Assembly (NCBI RefSeq): GCF_946479275.1
Contig: NZ_CAMLFE010000002.1
Location: 286,482 to 350,481 of the forward strand
Length of the DNA: 64,000 nt
From: an uncultured Bartonella sp.
GTDB taxonomy: Bacteria > Pseudomonadota > Alphaproteobacteria > Rhizobiales > Rhizobiaceae
Direction of reading: 5' to 3'
The position numbers were made by a program, and so were the translations under genes. How positions within the stretch are numbered: the first letter of the stretch is position 1; every line of letters begins with the position of its first letter. Shown here one piece after another: positions 57,234 through 64,000 of the stretch. Under the pieces are notes generated by a model. That model saw only the letters and a list, made by a program, of their open reading frames with translations. It did no database searches and was not told the origin of the DNA.

Positions 57234-58253
57234 ATGACGCTCAGTACCGAACTTTATCAATACCCGAAGCTTATTACCGTTTTCGGCGGTTCGGGGTTCG
57301 TCGGCCGCCACGTCGTCGAAACATTGACCAAACGAGGCTATCGGGTTCGTATTGCTGTGCGCCGTCCGGAAATTGCCTATTATATGCTGCAAATTGGCGA
57401 AGTTGGCCAAACACAAATGGTCAAAACCAATGTGCGCAATCGTGAATCGGTTGCACGCGCTTTAATTGATGCCGATGCAGCAGTGTTTTTGCCCGGCCTT
57501 CTTTATGCGCAAGGCAAAAATAATTATAACAACGTGCAGGTTGAAGGCGCTAAAAACGTTGCCGAACTTGCTCAAAGTGCCGGTATTCCTCTCATTCACA
57601 TGTCAGCTTTGAATGCCGATATCAATTCCAGCCTTCCTTATCCGAAGACCAAAGCATTGGGCGAGCAAGCCGTTCAAAAAGCTCATAAAGATGCCATTAT
57701 CATGCGACCATCGGTTATTTTCGGTCAGGAAGATTCTTTCTTCAATAAACTTGCCGACATGTCGCGCTTTACTTGGATGCTGCCGATGTTTGGTGGCGGC
57801 GAGACAAAGCTTCAGCCGGTTTACGTTGGTGATATTGCAAAATTCGTGGTTGCTGCGATTGAAGGACATATTCCAACAGGCAAGATTTATGAGCTCGGTG
57901 GCAAAGAGGTGATAACCTATCGGCATACTATCGAAGAAATGCTGAAAGTTATCATGCGGAAAAAAGCACTGGTTTCCGTACCTTTTGCACTCGGCAGTTT
58001 CATAGGCGGTATTTTCGGTTTACTCGGGAAAATTCCTATGATCCCGACCGTTACAACGTCCGAGCAGGTTAAAATGCTCAAAAAAGATTGCATTGTTTCT
58101 GAAGAAGCAAAGCTTGAAGGGCGTACCTTGGAAGGCGTCGGCATTACACCAAGAGCGATGGAAGCTGTTTTGCCTTCCTATCTATGGCGCTTCCGCCCTC
58201 ATGGCCAATTTGCAAAAAACACGAAAAATTACAGAAAAGATGTCAAAATCTGA
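57234..58253 (+). CDS. Complex I NDUFA9-family NAD(P)-binding protein (atypical SDR)
   Basis: An extended-type short-chain dehydrogenase-like protein of the NDUFA9/39-kDa family, which in alphaproteobacteria is linked to respiratory complex I or quinone synthesis. The ATG at 57234 has GAGGAG at good spacing and gives 339 residues; an in-frame GTG lies three codons earlier. The Rossmann motif is TVFGGSGFVGRHVV. The usual SDR catalytic YxxxK appears as YPKTKALGE. A hydrophobic stretch (about 250-270, FALGSFIGGIFGLLGKIP) may contact the membrane. It stands alone after folC. Confidence 0.88.
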   Translation: MTLSTELYQYPKLITVFGGSGFVGRHVVETLTKRGYRVRIAVRRPEIAYYMLQIGEVGQTQMVKTNVRNRESVARALIDADAAVFLPGLLYAQGKNNYNNVQVEGAKNVAELAQSAGIPLIHMSALNADINSSLPYPKTKALGEQAVQKAHKDAIIMRPSVIFGQEDSFFNKLADMSRFTWMLPMFGGGETKLQPVYVGDIAKFVVAAIEGHIPTGKIYELGGKEVITYRHTIEEMLKVIMRKKALVSVPFALGSFIGGIFGLLGKIPMIPTVTTSEQVKMLKKDCIVSEEAKLEGRTLEGVGITPRAMEAVLPSYLWRFRPHGQFAKNTKNYRKDVKI

Positions 58254-58734
58254 AGACAGGATTCTTCTGTTTGAAATTCGCAAATAAAACGGGCGCCGGT
58301 CAAAATAGCGCCCTTTATTTTGCATTATCTATTCGCTTAGAATTTGAAATTTTTTTCAATGATAGGCTTTCTGTCGTTTCAATAATACTTGTTCCGTTAT
58401 TTCAATAATACCGGTTCTGTCGTTTCAATAAGCTGCTCTTCTTAATAGATATTTTGACGCCATTCGTTGAACTGCCCTGCTTTGTGACCTTGCACCAATT
58501 TACAAAATTCCGAACAAGGGAAGTGTTTTTCTAAACTTCGGAAGTTTTTATTGTTCTAGTTGAAAAAATTGTTCGCCAATTTTTGTCTTTTCCTTCCTAA
58601 CTCGCTCCTATTCTCCCATCTGTTGCATATCTGCAAAATCTTTGACGATTTTTAACACACTATTAACTATTTTTAGAGCGGCGCGATTTAGACTGTGCTA
58701 TATAGACACATATTGAGGGTTCTGGAGTTAAACC
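58254..58734. other. AT-rich spacer with an imperfect triplicate repeat
   Basis: About 480 bp upstream of the lipoprotein gene with no coding frame I trust. It contains three imperfect units sharing TTTCAATAA at 58371-58435. Confidence 0.5.
58371..58435. repeat. Imperfect triplicate repeat, ~21-23 bp units
   Basis: Units at 58371-58391 (CTGTCGTTTCAATAATACTTG), 58392-58414 and 58415-58435 share the core TTTCAATAA; the first two share TTTCAATAATAC. It is a short local array without inverted symmetry. Confidence 0.65.
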
Positions 58735-59016
58735 ATGAAAAAATTGTGTTCATTATTTATCGTTTTGATGTTCGCATTCTCGACAGTTGCTTGTACGCAG
58801 AATGAAAAAACAGTTGCCAAGTGGGGTGCCGGTGGTGCTGCTCTTGGTGCTTTGGGTGGCGCTGCATTCGGTCACGGTGGCAAAGCTGTTGCCGCCGGTG
58901 CTGCTGTCGGTGCCGTTGCTGGTGGCCTGATCGGTTATTCACGCACCAAGAATCACGTCCGTTACTGCCATTATCGCGATCGTAACGGCAAAGTATTCGA
59001 AGCACGTTGCAAATAA
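58735..59016 (+). CDS. Glycine-zipper lipoprotein
   Basis: A 93-residue envelope protein. The signal peptide ends in a lipobox-like STVAC (Cys at 20), so it is likely an outer-membrane lipoprotein. The middle is a glycine zipper (GAGGAALGALGGAAFGHGG...AAGAAVGAVAGGLIGY) that can form a helical hairpin in the membrane. The C-terminal 25 residues are basic with two cysteines (VRYCHYRDRNGKVFEARCK), possibly disulfide-bonded. It resembles small 17-kDa/OmpA-associated glycine-zipper proteins. The ATG at 58735 has CTGGAG upstream. A strong bidirectional terminator follows. Confidence 0.85.
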   Translation: MKKLCSLFIVLMFAFSTVACTQNEKTVAKWGAGGAALGALGGAAFGHGGKAVAAGAAVGAVAGGLIGYSRTKNHVRYCHYRDRNGKVFEARCK

Positions 59017-59040
59017 TTTCAATTTTGTTTGATTTTGAAA

Positions 59041-59072
59041 GGCACGTAAAAATTTTACGTGCCTTTCTTTTT
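59041..59072. terminator. Terminator between the lipoprotein gene and glpK (convergent)
   Basis: GGCACGTAAAA (59041-59051) and TTTTACGTGCC (59053-59063) form a perfect inverted repeat, followed by TTTCTTTTT on the plus strand. On the minus strand the run is weaker (TTTCAAAATC), so it acts mainly for the lipoprotein gene. Confidence 0.88.
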
Positions 59073-59121
59073 ATTAAGTTTTCCGGTCCTTTATACAGCT
59101 TTGTCAGTGAACCGTTCTGTT

Positions 59122-60630
59122 TTATTCCAGAACTGAATCCCAGGAACATGCACGCTCGACAGCTTTTCGCCAACCGGCATAGCGTTTTTCCTGTTTTGCC
59201 ACATCTTTAGAAGGCTTGAAGACACGTTCAACTGTTGCGACCTTTCGCAATTCATCCAAACTCGACCAATAGCCCACGGCAAGTCCGGCAAGATAAGCCG
59301 AACCATATGCTGTCACCTCCAATATTTGCGGGCGCTCGACCGGTTTTTGCAAAATATCGGATTGGAACTGCATAAGAAAATTATTGGCAACAGCGCCGCC
59401 ATCAACACGCAATGTCTTAAGATCTGTCTGTGCATCTGCCAACATGGCCGTAAGGACATCTTTCGTTTGATAGGCAATCGATTCGAGCGTTGCACGGGTG
59501 ATATGGTTGCGGTTGACACCGCGCGTCAGACCCAAAATGGCACCACGTGCAAAGGGATCCCAATAAGGCGCGCCAAGGCCGGTAAATGCCGGCACGACGT
59601 AAACGCCATTCGAAGTTCCAACTTTTTCGGCAAAATATTCAGAATCTTCAGAATCAGTAAAAAACTTCAGTTCGTCACGAAGCCACTGGATGGCAGCGCC
59701 TGCCACAAAGATTGATCCTTCCAACGCATAAGCAGGTTTTCCTCGAGCATCACAACAAAGCGTTGTCACCAGACCATGAGTCGATTTGACAGCTTTTTTG
59801 CCGGTATTCATCAACATGAAACAACCGGTTCCATAAGTATTTTTGGCCTGCCCTTCTTCTACACAGATATGACCGAACAATGCTGCCTGCTGGTCACCGG
59901 CTGCTCCGGCAATGGGAATACGTGTACCACCGCGCCCGCCAATATTGGTTTGTCCATAAATCTCGGAAGATGCTTTAACCTCCGGCAACATGGAACGGGG
60001 AATGTTCAATGCTTTGAGCATCGTTTCATCCCAGTCCAGTTTATGGATGTTGAAGAGCATGGTACGCGACGCATTGGTATATTCGGTAACGTGAACGCGC
60101 CCCTGCGTCATATTCCAGATGAGCCATGTATCAATCGTGCCGAAGAGCAATTCGCCATTATCGGCTTTTTGCCGTGCACCTTCCACATTTTCGAGTATCC
60201 ATGCAATTTTTGTTCCCGAGAAATAAGGGTCGATGACAAGGCCGGTATTTTCCCGGATATAATCCTCGAGCCCTTCTTTTTTCAGTCTTGCACAAATGTC
60301 TGTGGTACGCCGACACTGCCAGACAATCGCATTATAAACCGGTTTTCCGGTTGCTTTTTCCCAAACAACGGTCGTTTCACGCTGATTGGTAATTCCGATT
60401 GCTGCAATTTCATCCGAGCTGATGCCTGCTTTGGCTAAAGCTTCTGTCAAGGTTGAGCTTTGTGTCGCCCATATCTCGCGCGCGTCATGTTCGACCCAAC
60501 CGGGGCGAGGATATATCTGGGTAAATTCACGTTGGGCAACACTGACGATATTTGCGTCGTGGTCAAGCACCAGAGTGCGCGAACTTGTTGTGCCCTGATC
60601 GAATGCGACAATGTATTTCTTTTCGGCCAT
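59122..60630 (-). CDS. glpK: Glycerol kinase
   Basis: Phosphorylates glycerol to glycerol-3-phosphate. The ATG at 60630 follows AGGAGG with ideal spacing and gives 502 residues, the family length; the frame's earlier ATG is not used. FGGY motifs are [12 protein letters not shown] near 8, AIVWQCRRT, the central [13 protein letters not shown] (GDQQAALFG), and the C-terminal [21 protein letters not shown]. It is the third gene of glpD-glpF-glpK, 33 bp after glpF. Confidence 0.97.
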   Translation of the reverse strand: MAEKKYIVAFDQGTTSSRTLVLDHDANIVSVAQREFTQIYPRPGWVEHDAREIWATQSSTLTEALAKAGISSDEIAAIGITNQRETTVVWEKATGKPVYNAIVWQCRRTTDICARLKKEGLEDYIRENTGLVIDPYFSGTKIAWILENVEGARQKADNGELLFGTIDTWLIWNMTQGRVHVTEYTNASRTMLFNIHKLDWDETMLKALNIPRSMLPEVKASSEIYGQTNIGGRGGTRIPIAGAAGDQQAALFGHICVEEGQAKNTYGTGCFMLMNTGKKAVKSTHGLVTTLCCDARGKPAYALEGSIFVAGAAIQWLRDELKFFTDSEDSEYFAEKVGTSNGVYVVPAFTGLGAPYWDPFARGAILGLTRGVNRNHITRATLESIAYQTKDVLTAMLADAQTDLKTLRVDGGAVANNFLMQFQSDILQKPVERPQILEVTAYGSAYLAGLAVGYWSSLDELRKVATVERVFKPSKDVAKQEKRYAGWRKAVERACSWDSVLE

Positions 60631-60663
60631 AAAAGCCTCCTGTTTTCTGGAAAATATGACCAA

Positions 60664-61425
60664 TTATTTCAATTGTCTGCGGGCAAGAGGCTCGCCGATC
60701 AGTTTCGTATAGAAGGCAGCACCGGCACATCCCCCGATGACCGGAGCAATGAGCGGAATGAGAAAATACGGAATATCCCTATTTCCCGTCATGACGCTAT
60801 TCCCCCAACCGGCGAAATAAGCAAAAAGGCGAGGCCCGAAATCACGTGCCGCATTCATTGCAAATCCCGTCAGCGGGCCAAAAGCACCACCAAGCACAGC
60901 AACCAGTATACCGACGAGAAATGCGACCAAGGCACCACGCGGCAAACCATTGCCATCATCACTCAATCCTAAAATCACCGCTACCAGAACAGCTGTGATA
61001 AAAAATTCTGTCATAAATGCTTGTGAGAGAGTGATGTGGGGATTTGGAAAAGTTGTAAAAACACCGGCTGTATCAAGTGTTTTTGCCGAGAAAAGATTAT
61101 AATAAAGTCCATAGACAACGGCGGCTGCGACAAACGCACCCAAAAATTGCGAAATGATGTAAGGTAATATTTTTTGTTTTGGAAAATTTCCAAAGAAAGC
61201 CAATGCAAAAGTGACCGAAGGATTGAGGTGAGCCCCCGAGACGCCTCCGGTCAAATAGGCTGCAAGTGCAACAGCCAACCCCCAGATAATGCTTATTTCC
61301 CATTGTCCGTAAGCGGCGCCGGCCAATTTCAATCCTGCAACGCACCCCATACCGAGGGCCAGAAATAAAAATGTGCCGGCGAATTCCGCAACGCATTCAT
61401 CACGTAAAGTATTCACATCAGACAT
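60664..61425 (-). CDS. glpF: Glycerol facilitator with altered NPA boxes
   Basis: An aquaglyceroporin that lets glycerol cross the inner membrane. It has 253 residues and six helices. The two pore boxes are usually Asn-Pro-Ala; here box 1 reads GAHLNPSVTF (Ser70) and box 2 reads FAMNAARDFG (Ala192 in place of Pro). The selectivity-filter Arg194 and the DFGPR tail are kept, as is the DDGNGLPRG loop. Placement between glpD and glpK gives the function. It begins with ATG after GGAGG. Confidence 0.95.
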   Translation of the reverse strand: MSDVNTLRDECVAEFAGTFLFLALGMGCVAGLKLAGAAYGQWEISIIWGLAVALAAYLTGGVSGAHLNPSVTFALAFFGNFPKQKILPYIISQFLGAFVAAAVVYGLYYNLFSAKTLDTAGVFTTFPNPHITLSQAFMTEFFITAVLVAVILGLSDDGNGLPRGALVAFLVGILVAVLGGAFGPLTGFAMNAARDFGPRLFAYFAGWGNSVMTGNRDIPYFLIPLIAPVIGGCAGAAFYTKLIGEPLARRQLK

Positions 61426-61481
61426 GTTTCCTCCAGTGGTTTGCTGCCTGACCCGCTTTACTTCATTGGACGGCGAACCCT

Positions 61482-62984
61482 TTAGATGGTTTTATGTTTT
61501 TCAAGGTATTGTCTTAAAGCTTCTTTTTCTTCGTCATTAAAATAGAGGCCAAGTTTCGAGCGACGCCACAAGACATCGTCAACATCCTTTGCCCATTCTT
61601 CACGCATCATCCATTGAACCTCGGCCTCATAAAGGCCGTGGCCAAAATGTTGCCCCTTGTCCTTTTTGCCATTATCAAAAATTTCCAGGGCTTCTGTGCC
61701 ATAATTTCTTGCCAGACGGCGATGGGTTTTTGCATCGAGATCCGGCAAAATGCTGGCAACTCTCGCTTCCATGACAGAAAGCGAATCGTGCGGGAAATCG
61801 CCACCTGGCAGGCTGACACTGGCAGTCCATGCAGGTTTGCGCTTACCCAAAGCTTTTTCAATGAAGACGAGGGCGTCTTCCGACAATTTACGGAAAGTCG
61901 TGATTTTGCCGCCAAATGCATTCAGCATTATCGGACCATCATTTTCCCGCATTTCTTTCAAAACATAATCGCGTGTTGCTTCCTGCGCTTTTGAAGCACC
62001 ATCGTCATAAAGCGGGCGAACGCCCGAATAAGCCCAAACGATAGATTCACGCAAAACCGGCTTGGTGAAATATTCACTTGCTGCCGAACAGATATAATCA
62101 ATCTCTTCGTCACTGATATGAACCTTCGCCGGATCGCCTTTGTAGTCGCAATCGGTTGTTCCAATCAGCGTGAAATCTTCCTGATAAGGAATAGCAAAAA
62201 CAATCCGGCCATCCTTGTTCTGGAAAATAAAAGCGCGGTCATGTTGATAAAGTTTTGGTACAACAATGTGCGATCCTTTAACCAGACGAACCGGCGGATG
62301 ACCTTTAAAGCCCAAAGCATCCTGCAAGACGTGATTAATCCATGGACCCGCCATATTTGCCAGATAATCGGCAGTGACTGTCCACTCTTCACCATTCAAT
62401 TTGTTTTTAAGGCCGATTTTCCATTTCTTGCCGTCGGCTTTGAGCGAGACAACTTCGGTGCGCACCATAATATCCGCACCAAGTCTTGCCGCATGACGGG
62501 CATTGGCAACAACCAGACGCGCATCGTCAACGCGGGCATCGGAATATTCGAAACCTTTGACAAAACCCGGCTTCAGGGATTCGCTATAGTCTTTGGTAAG
62601 ATCAAGAACCTTGGTGCGCCACAATTCCTGATGACGACTTCCCAGATGATCGTAAATGAATAAACCCAAACGCAGCATCCATGCAGGACGCAATCCTTTA
62701 TTATAAGGCAATATAAAGCGCAAAGGACGAACAAGATGAGGTGCCATGTGCCAGATCACCTCGCGTTCCATCAATGCTTCTCTCACAAGACGGAAGGCAT
62801 ATTGCTCGAGATAGCGCAAGCCACCATGAATGAGCTTGGTAGAAGCACTGGAGGTGCCCGACGCAAGGTCATTCATTTCTGCCAGACCAACGGAATAGCC
62901 ACGGCCAACGGCATCTCGGGCGACACCACAACCGTTGACGCCACCACCTATAACAAAAAGATCATAGTGTTTTTCGTTTTTCAT
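61482..62984 (-). CDS. glpD: Aerobic glycerol-3-phosphate dehydrogenase
   Basis: FAD enzyme at the inner membrane that oxidises glycerol-3-phosphate to DHAP and passes electrons to quinone. It has 500 residues. The FAD-binding motif is FVIGGGVNGCGVARDAVGRG at the N-terminus; the second signature is SSASTKLIHGGLRYLEQYAFRLV near 45-65. The DAO domain is followed by a C-terminal helical domain (from about 390). It is the first gene of glpD-glpF-glpK. No glpR-type regulator lies within the window. Confidence 0.97.
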   Translation of the reverse strand: MKNEKHYDLFVIGGGVNGCGVARDAVGRGYSVGLAEMNDLASGTSSASTKLIHGGLRYLEQYAFRLVREALMEREVIWHMAPHLVRPLRFILPYNKGLRPAWMLRLGLFIYDHLGSRHQELWRTKVLDLTKDYSESLKPGFVKGFEYSDARVDDARLVVANARHAARLGADIMVRTEVVSLKADGKKWKIGLKNKLNGEEWTVTADYLANMAGPWINHVLQDALGFKGHPPVRLVKGSHIVVPKLYQHDRAFIFQNKDGRIVFAIPYQEDFTLIGTTDCDYKGDPAKVHISDEEIDYICSAASEYFTKPVLRESIVWAYSGVRPLYDDGASKAQEATRDYVLKEMRENDGPIMLNAFGGKITTFRKLSEDALVFIEKALGKRKPAWTASVSLPGGDFPHDSLSVMEARVASILPDLDAKTHRRLARNYGTEALEIFDNGKKDKGQHFGHGLYEAEVQWMMREEWAKDVDDVLWRRSKLGLYFNDEEKEALRQYLEKHKTI

Positions 62985-63762
62985 TTAACCGACTTTCGAC
63001 AAGGATGGTTTTCGTTATTCTAAGGATAGAATATGGAAGAAAACAAATGTCAACCGTAAAGCAAAAAAAATCACCAAATCTCCGCATCTCGAAGAAATTG
63101 ATTTCTGATTGAAATCAAAAAACGAAAATATAATGCCGCAAACGCATTATTTTCCAACTACAGATTTAATTCAAGTTGATGTGTTTTAAAACAGAACAAT
63201 TTAAAATTGTATAACAAATTACTTTCGCTTGTCGGTAAGACTCGAAAGCCGGCAAAGTTTATAAAACCATGCGTTGATGCTTCAAAATTTTTTGGCATCA
63301 AACGTTTTGTCCCCCGTTATCCCTCAATGGCATGTGGACAACAACCAACCACGATTTAGCGGAATTTTTATTCTCATTCGGTTTTCAAAAATTCGAAAAC
63401 ATTTTCATATTTTTAAAAAAAGTTCCGACCTCTGGTGAGGCTTCCCCAATAACAAAAGACAGAGGCGGCAATTATCGTGCCGCAGTATTATCTACAAATG
63501 TTGTTGACATTTTTGCATTTGATTAGCGTAAGTGAACAACCACAAGCACCCGTTCAATTCTTGTTTGTCGGACAATTGCGCAAGCGGGTGCTGCGCTTCG
63601 TGTTTTTGGCAACGCAGTCAAAACTTTTTTGCCAAAACAGAAATATCCGGTGTGAGCTTGTTTTTAAATAAAACCGGATGGCCGACAAATTTTCATAACC
63701 GGATATTGGTCGCTCAAGACAGAAAATATCGGATTTATATTGCCGACACTTTTGACAATGGT
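62985..63762. other. Gene-free region between pheT and glpD
   Basis: About 780 bp holding the glpD promoter. Short frames (for example 63332-63526 and 63532-63774) look like nothing I know. There is no tRNA or clear operator. The AT-rich block 63050-63200 is directly upstream of glpD. Confidence 0.5.
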
Positions 63763-63797
63763 TTAAAAAAATAAAGGGGCAAATCAGCTTTGCCCCT
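63763..63797 (-). terminator. Rho-independent terminator after pheT
   Basis: AGGGGCAAA (63775-63783), loop TCAGC, TTTGCCCCT (63789-63797). On the minus strand the stem is followed by TTATTTTTTT, ~47 bp beyond the pheT stop. Confidence 0.92.
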
Positions 63798-63843
63798 CAA
63801 TCGTTTTACAAAACTCTTCTCTTTTCCTTTGAGATCAGAAAAA

Positions 63844-64000
63844 CTACTGACGCAATGTTGCTCCAGTCGATTTTGCAACATTCTCAATAATTTTTTTTGC
63901 CAGAGCTTCGATATCTTCGTCAGTCAAAGTGCGTTCATGAGGCTGGATTGCCACTTCGATCGCAATTGATTTCTTGTCTTCACCAAGACTTGCACCCTCG
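63844..64000 (-). CDS. pheT: Phenylalanine-tRNA ligase beta subunit, C-terminal end (partial)
   Basis: Only the last 52 codons are in the window. The sequence [20 protein letters not shown], then [20 protein letters not shown] and a short GATLRQ end, is the C-terminal anticodon-binding (B8, ferredoxin-like) domain of PheT. The stop is TAG at 63846-63844 on the minus strand. The rest of the gene, and probably pheS, lies beyond the right edge. Confidence 0.9.
   Translation of the reverse strand, partial: EGASLGEDKKSIAIEVAIQPHERTLTDEDIEALAKKIIENVAKSTGATLRQ

Noticed and set aside
58371..58435. Possible CRISPR remnant at the TTTCAATAA repeats
   Set aside because: Units are imperfect, without unique spacers of constant length, and no cas gene lies nearby.

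Overview
The window is a chromosomal stretch of an alphaproteobacterium of the order Rhizobiales (Hyphomicrobiales). The order call rests on a 2864-residue cyclic beta-1,2-glucan synthase, an ActS/ActR (RegB/RegA) redox pair, MmcB and DUF2794 proteins, an Irr-type Fur regulator beside sitABCD, a ybhL-type leader before a BI-1 membrane protein, and the order trpF-trpB-trpA-accD-folC. The moderate GC content, long AT-rich spacers and gene mix suggest Bartonellaceae, perhaps a metabolically richer lineage such as the bee-gut Bartonella group. The family-level placement is inference. I found no rRNA, tRNA, CRISPR array, insertion sequence or prophage, so this is mostly core genome.

Layout: 1-15 kb carries mutS (cut by the window edge), divergent maeB, the giant cgs gene and pncB, followed by about 1.1 kb without a recognisable gene. 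15-25 kb carries gyrB, a RidA-family protein, hrpB, actS-actR, an mmcB-like gene and an SGNH esterase. 25-36 kb carries a YbbA/YbbP-type ABC exporter divergent from the esterase, a BI-1 membrane protein with a structured leader, and a set of envelope genes: cardiolipin synthase with an EEP-family protein, an HdeD-like protein, an RlpA-like protein, a DUF454 protein and an L,D-transpeptidase. 36-41 kb holds a probable small RNA, a GT25 glycosyltransferase, and the sitABCD Mn/Fe importer divergent from an Irr-like regulator, with two Mur-type palindromes between them. 41-50 kb holds a PepSY protein, upp, ubiE-ubiB, a secreted trypsin-like/PAN protein, a coaBC gene with an added ribbon-helix-helix domain, and a periplasmic beta-lactamase-fold hydrolase. 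50-58 kb holds a PfkB-family kinase, an EI24/CysZ-like protein, trpF-trpB-trpA-accD-folC and an NDUFA9-like protein. 58-64 kb holds a glycine-zipper lipoprotein, the glycerol operon glpD-glpF-glpK and the 3' end of pheT.

The most interesting signal is at about 36031-36170 on the minus strand. Three consecutive hairpins, the last one a Rho-independent terminator, each show a CUCCUCC-type anti-Shine-Dalgarno loop. This is the architecture of alphaproteobacterial 'cuckoo'/alpha-r14-type small RNAs, and here every hairpin including the terminator carries the motif. Other points worth a look are an Irr homologue that has lost its histidine cluster, coaBC with a FitA-like N-terminus, a trypsin-like protease with two PAN/Apple-like modules, an AccD with all four zinc-finger cysteines replaced, and a GlpF with both NPA boxes altered.

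Several long reading frames begin at unlikely TTG or GTG codons. Where an internal ATG or GTG has a better ribosome-binding site or fits the family length, I moved the start and said so.
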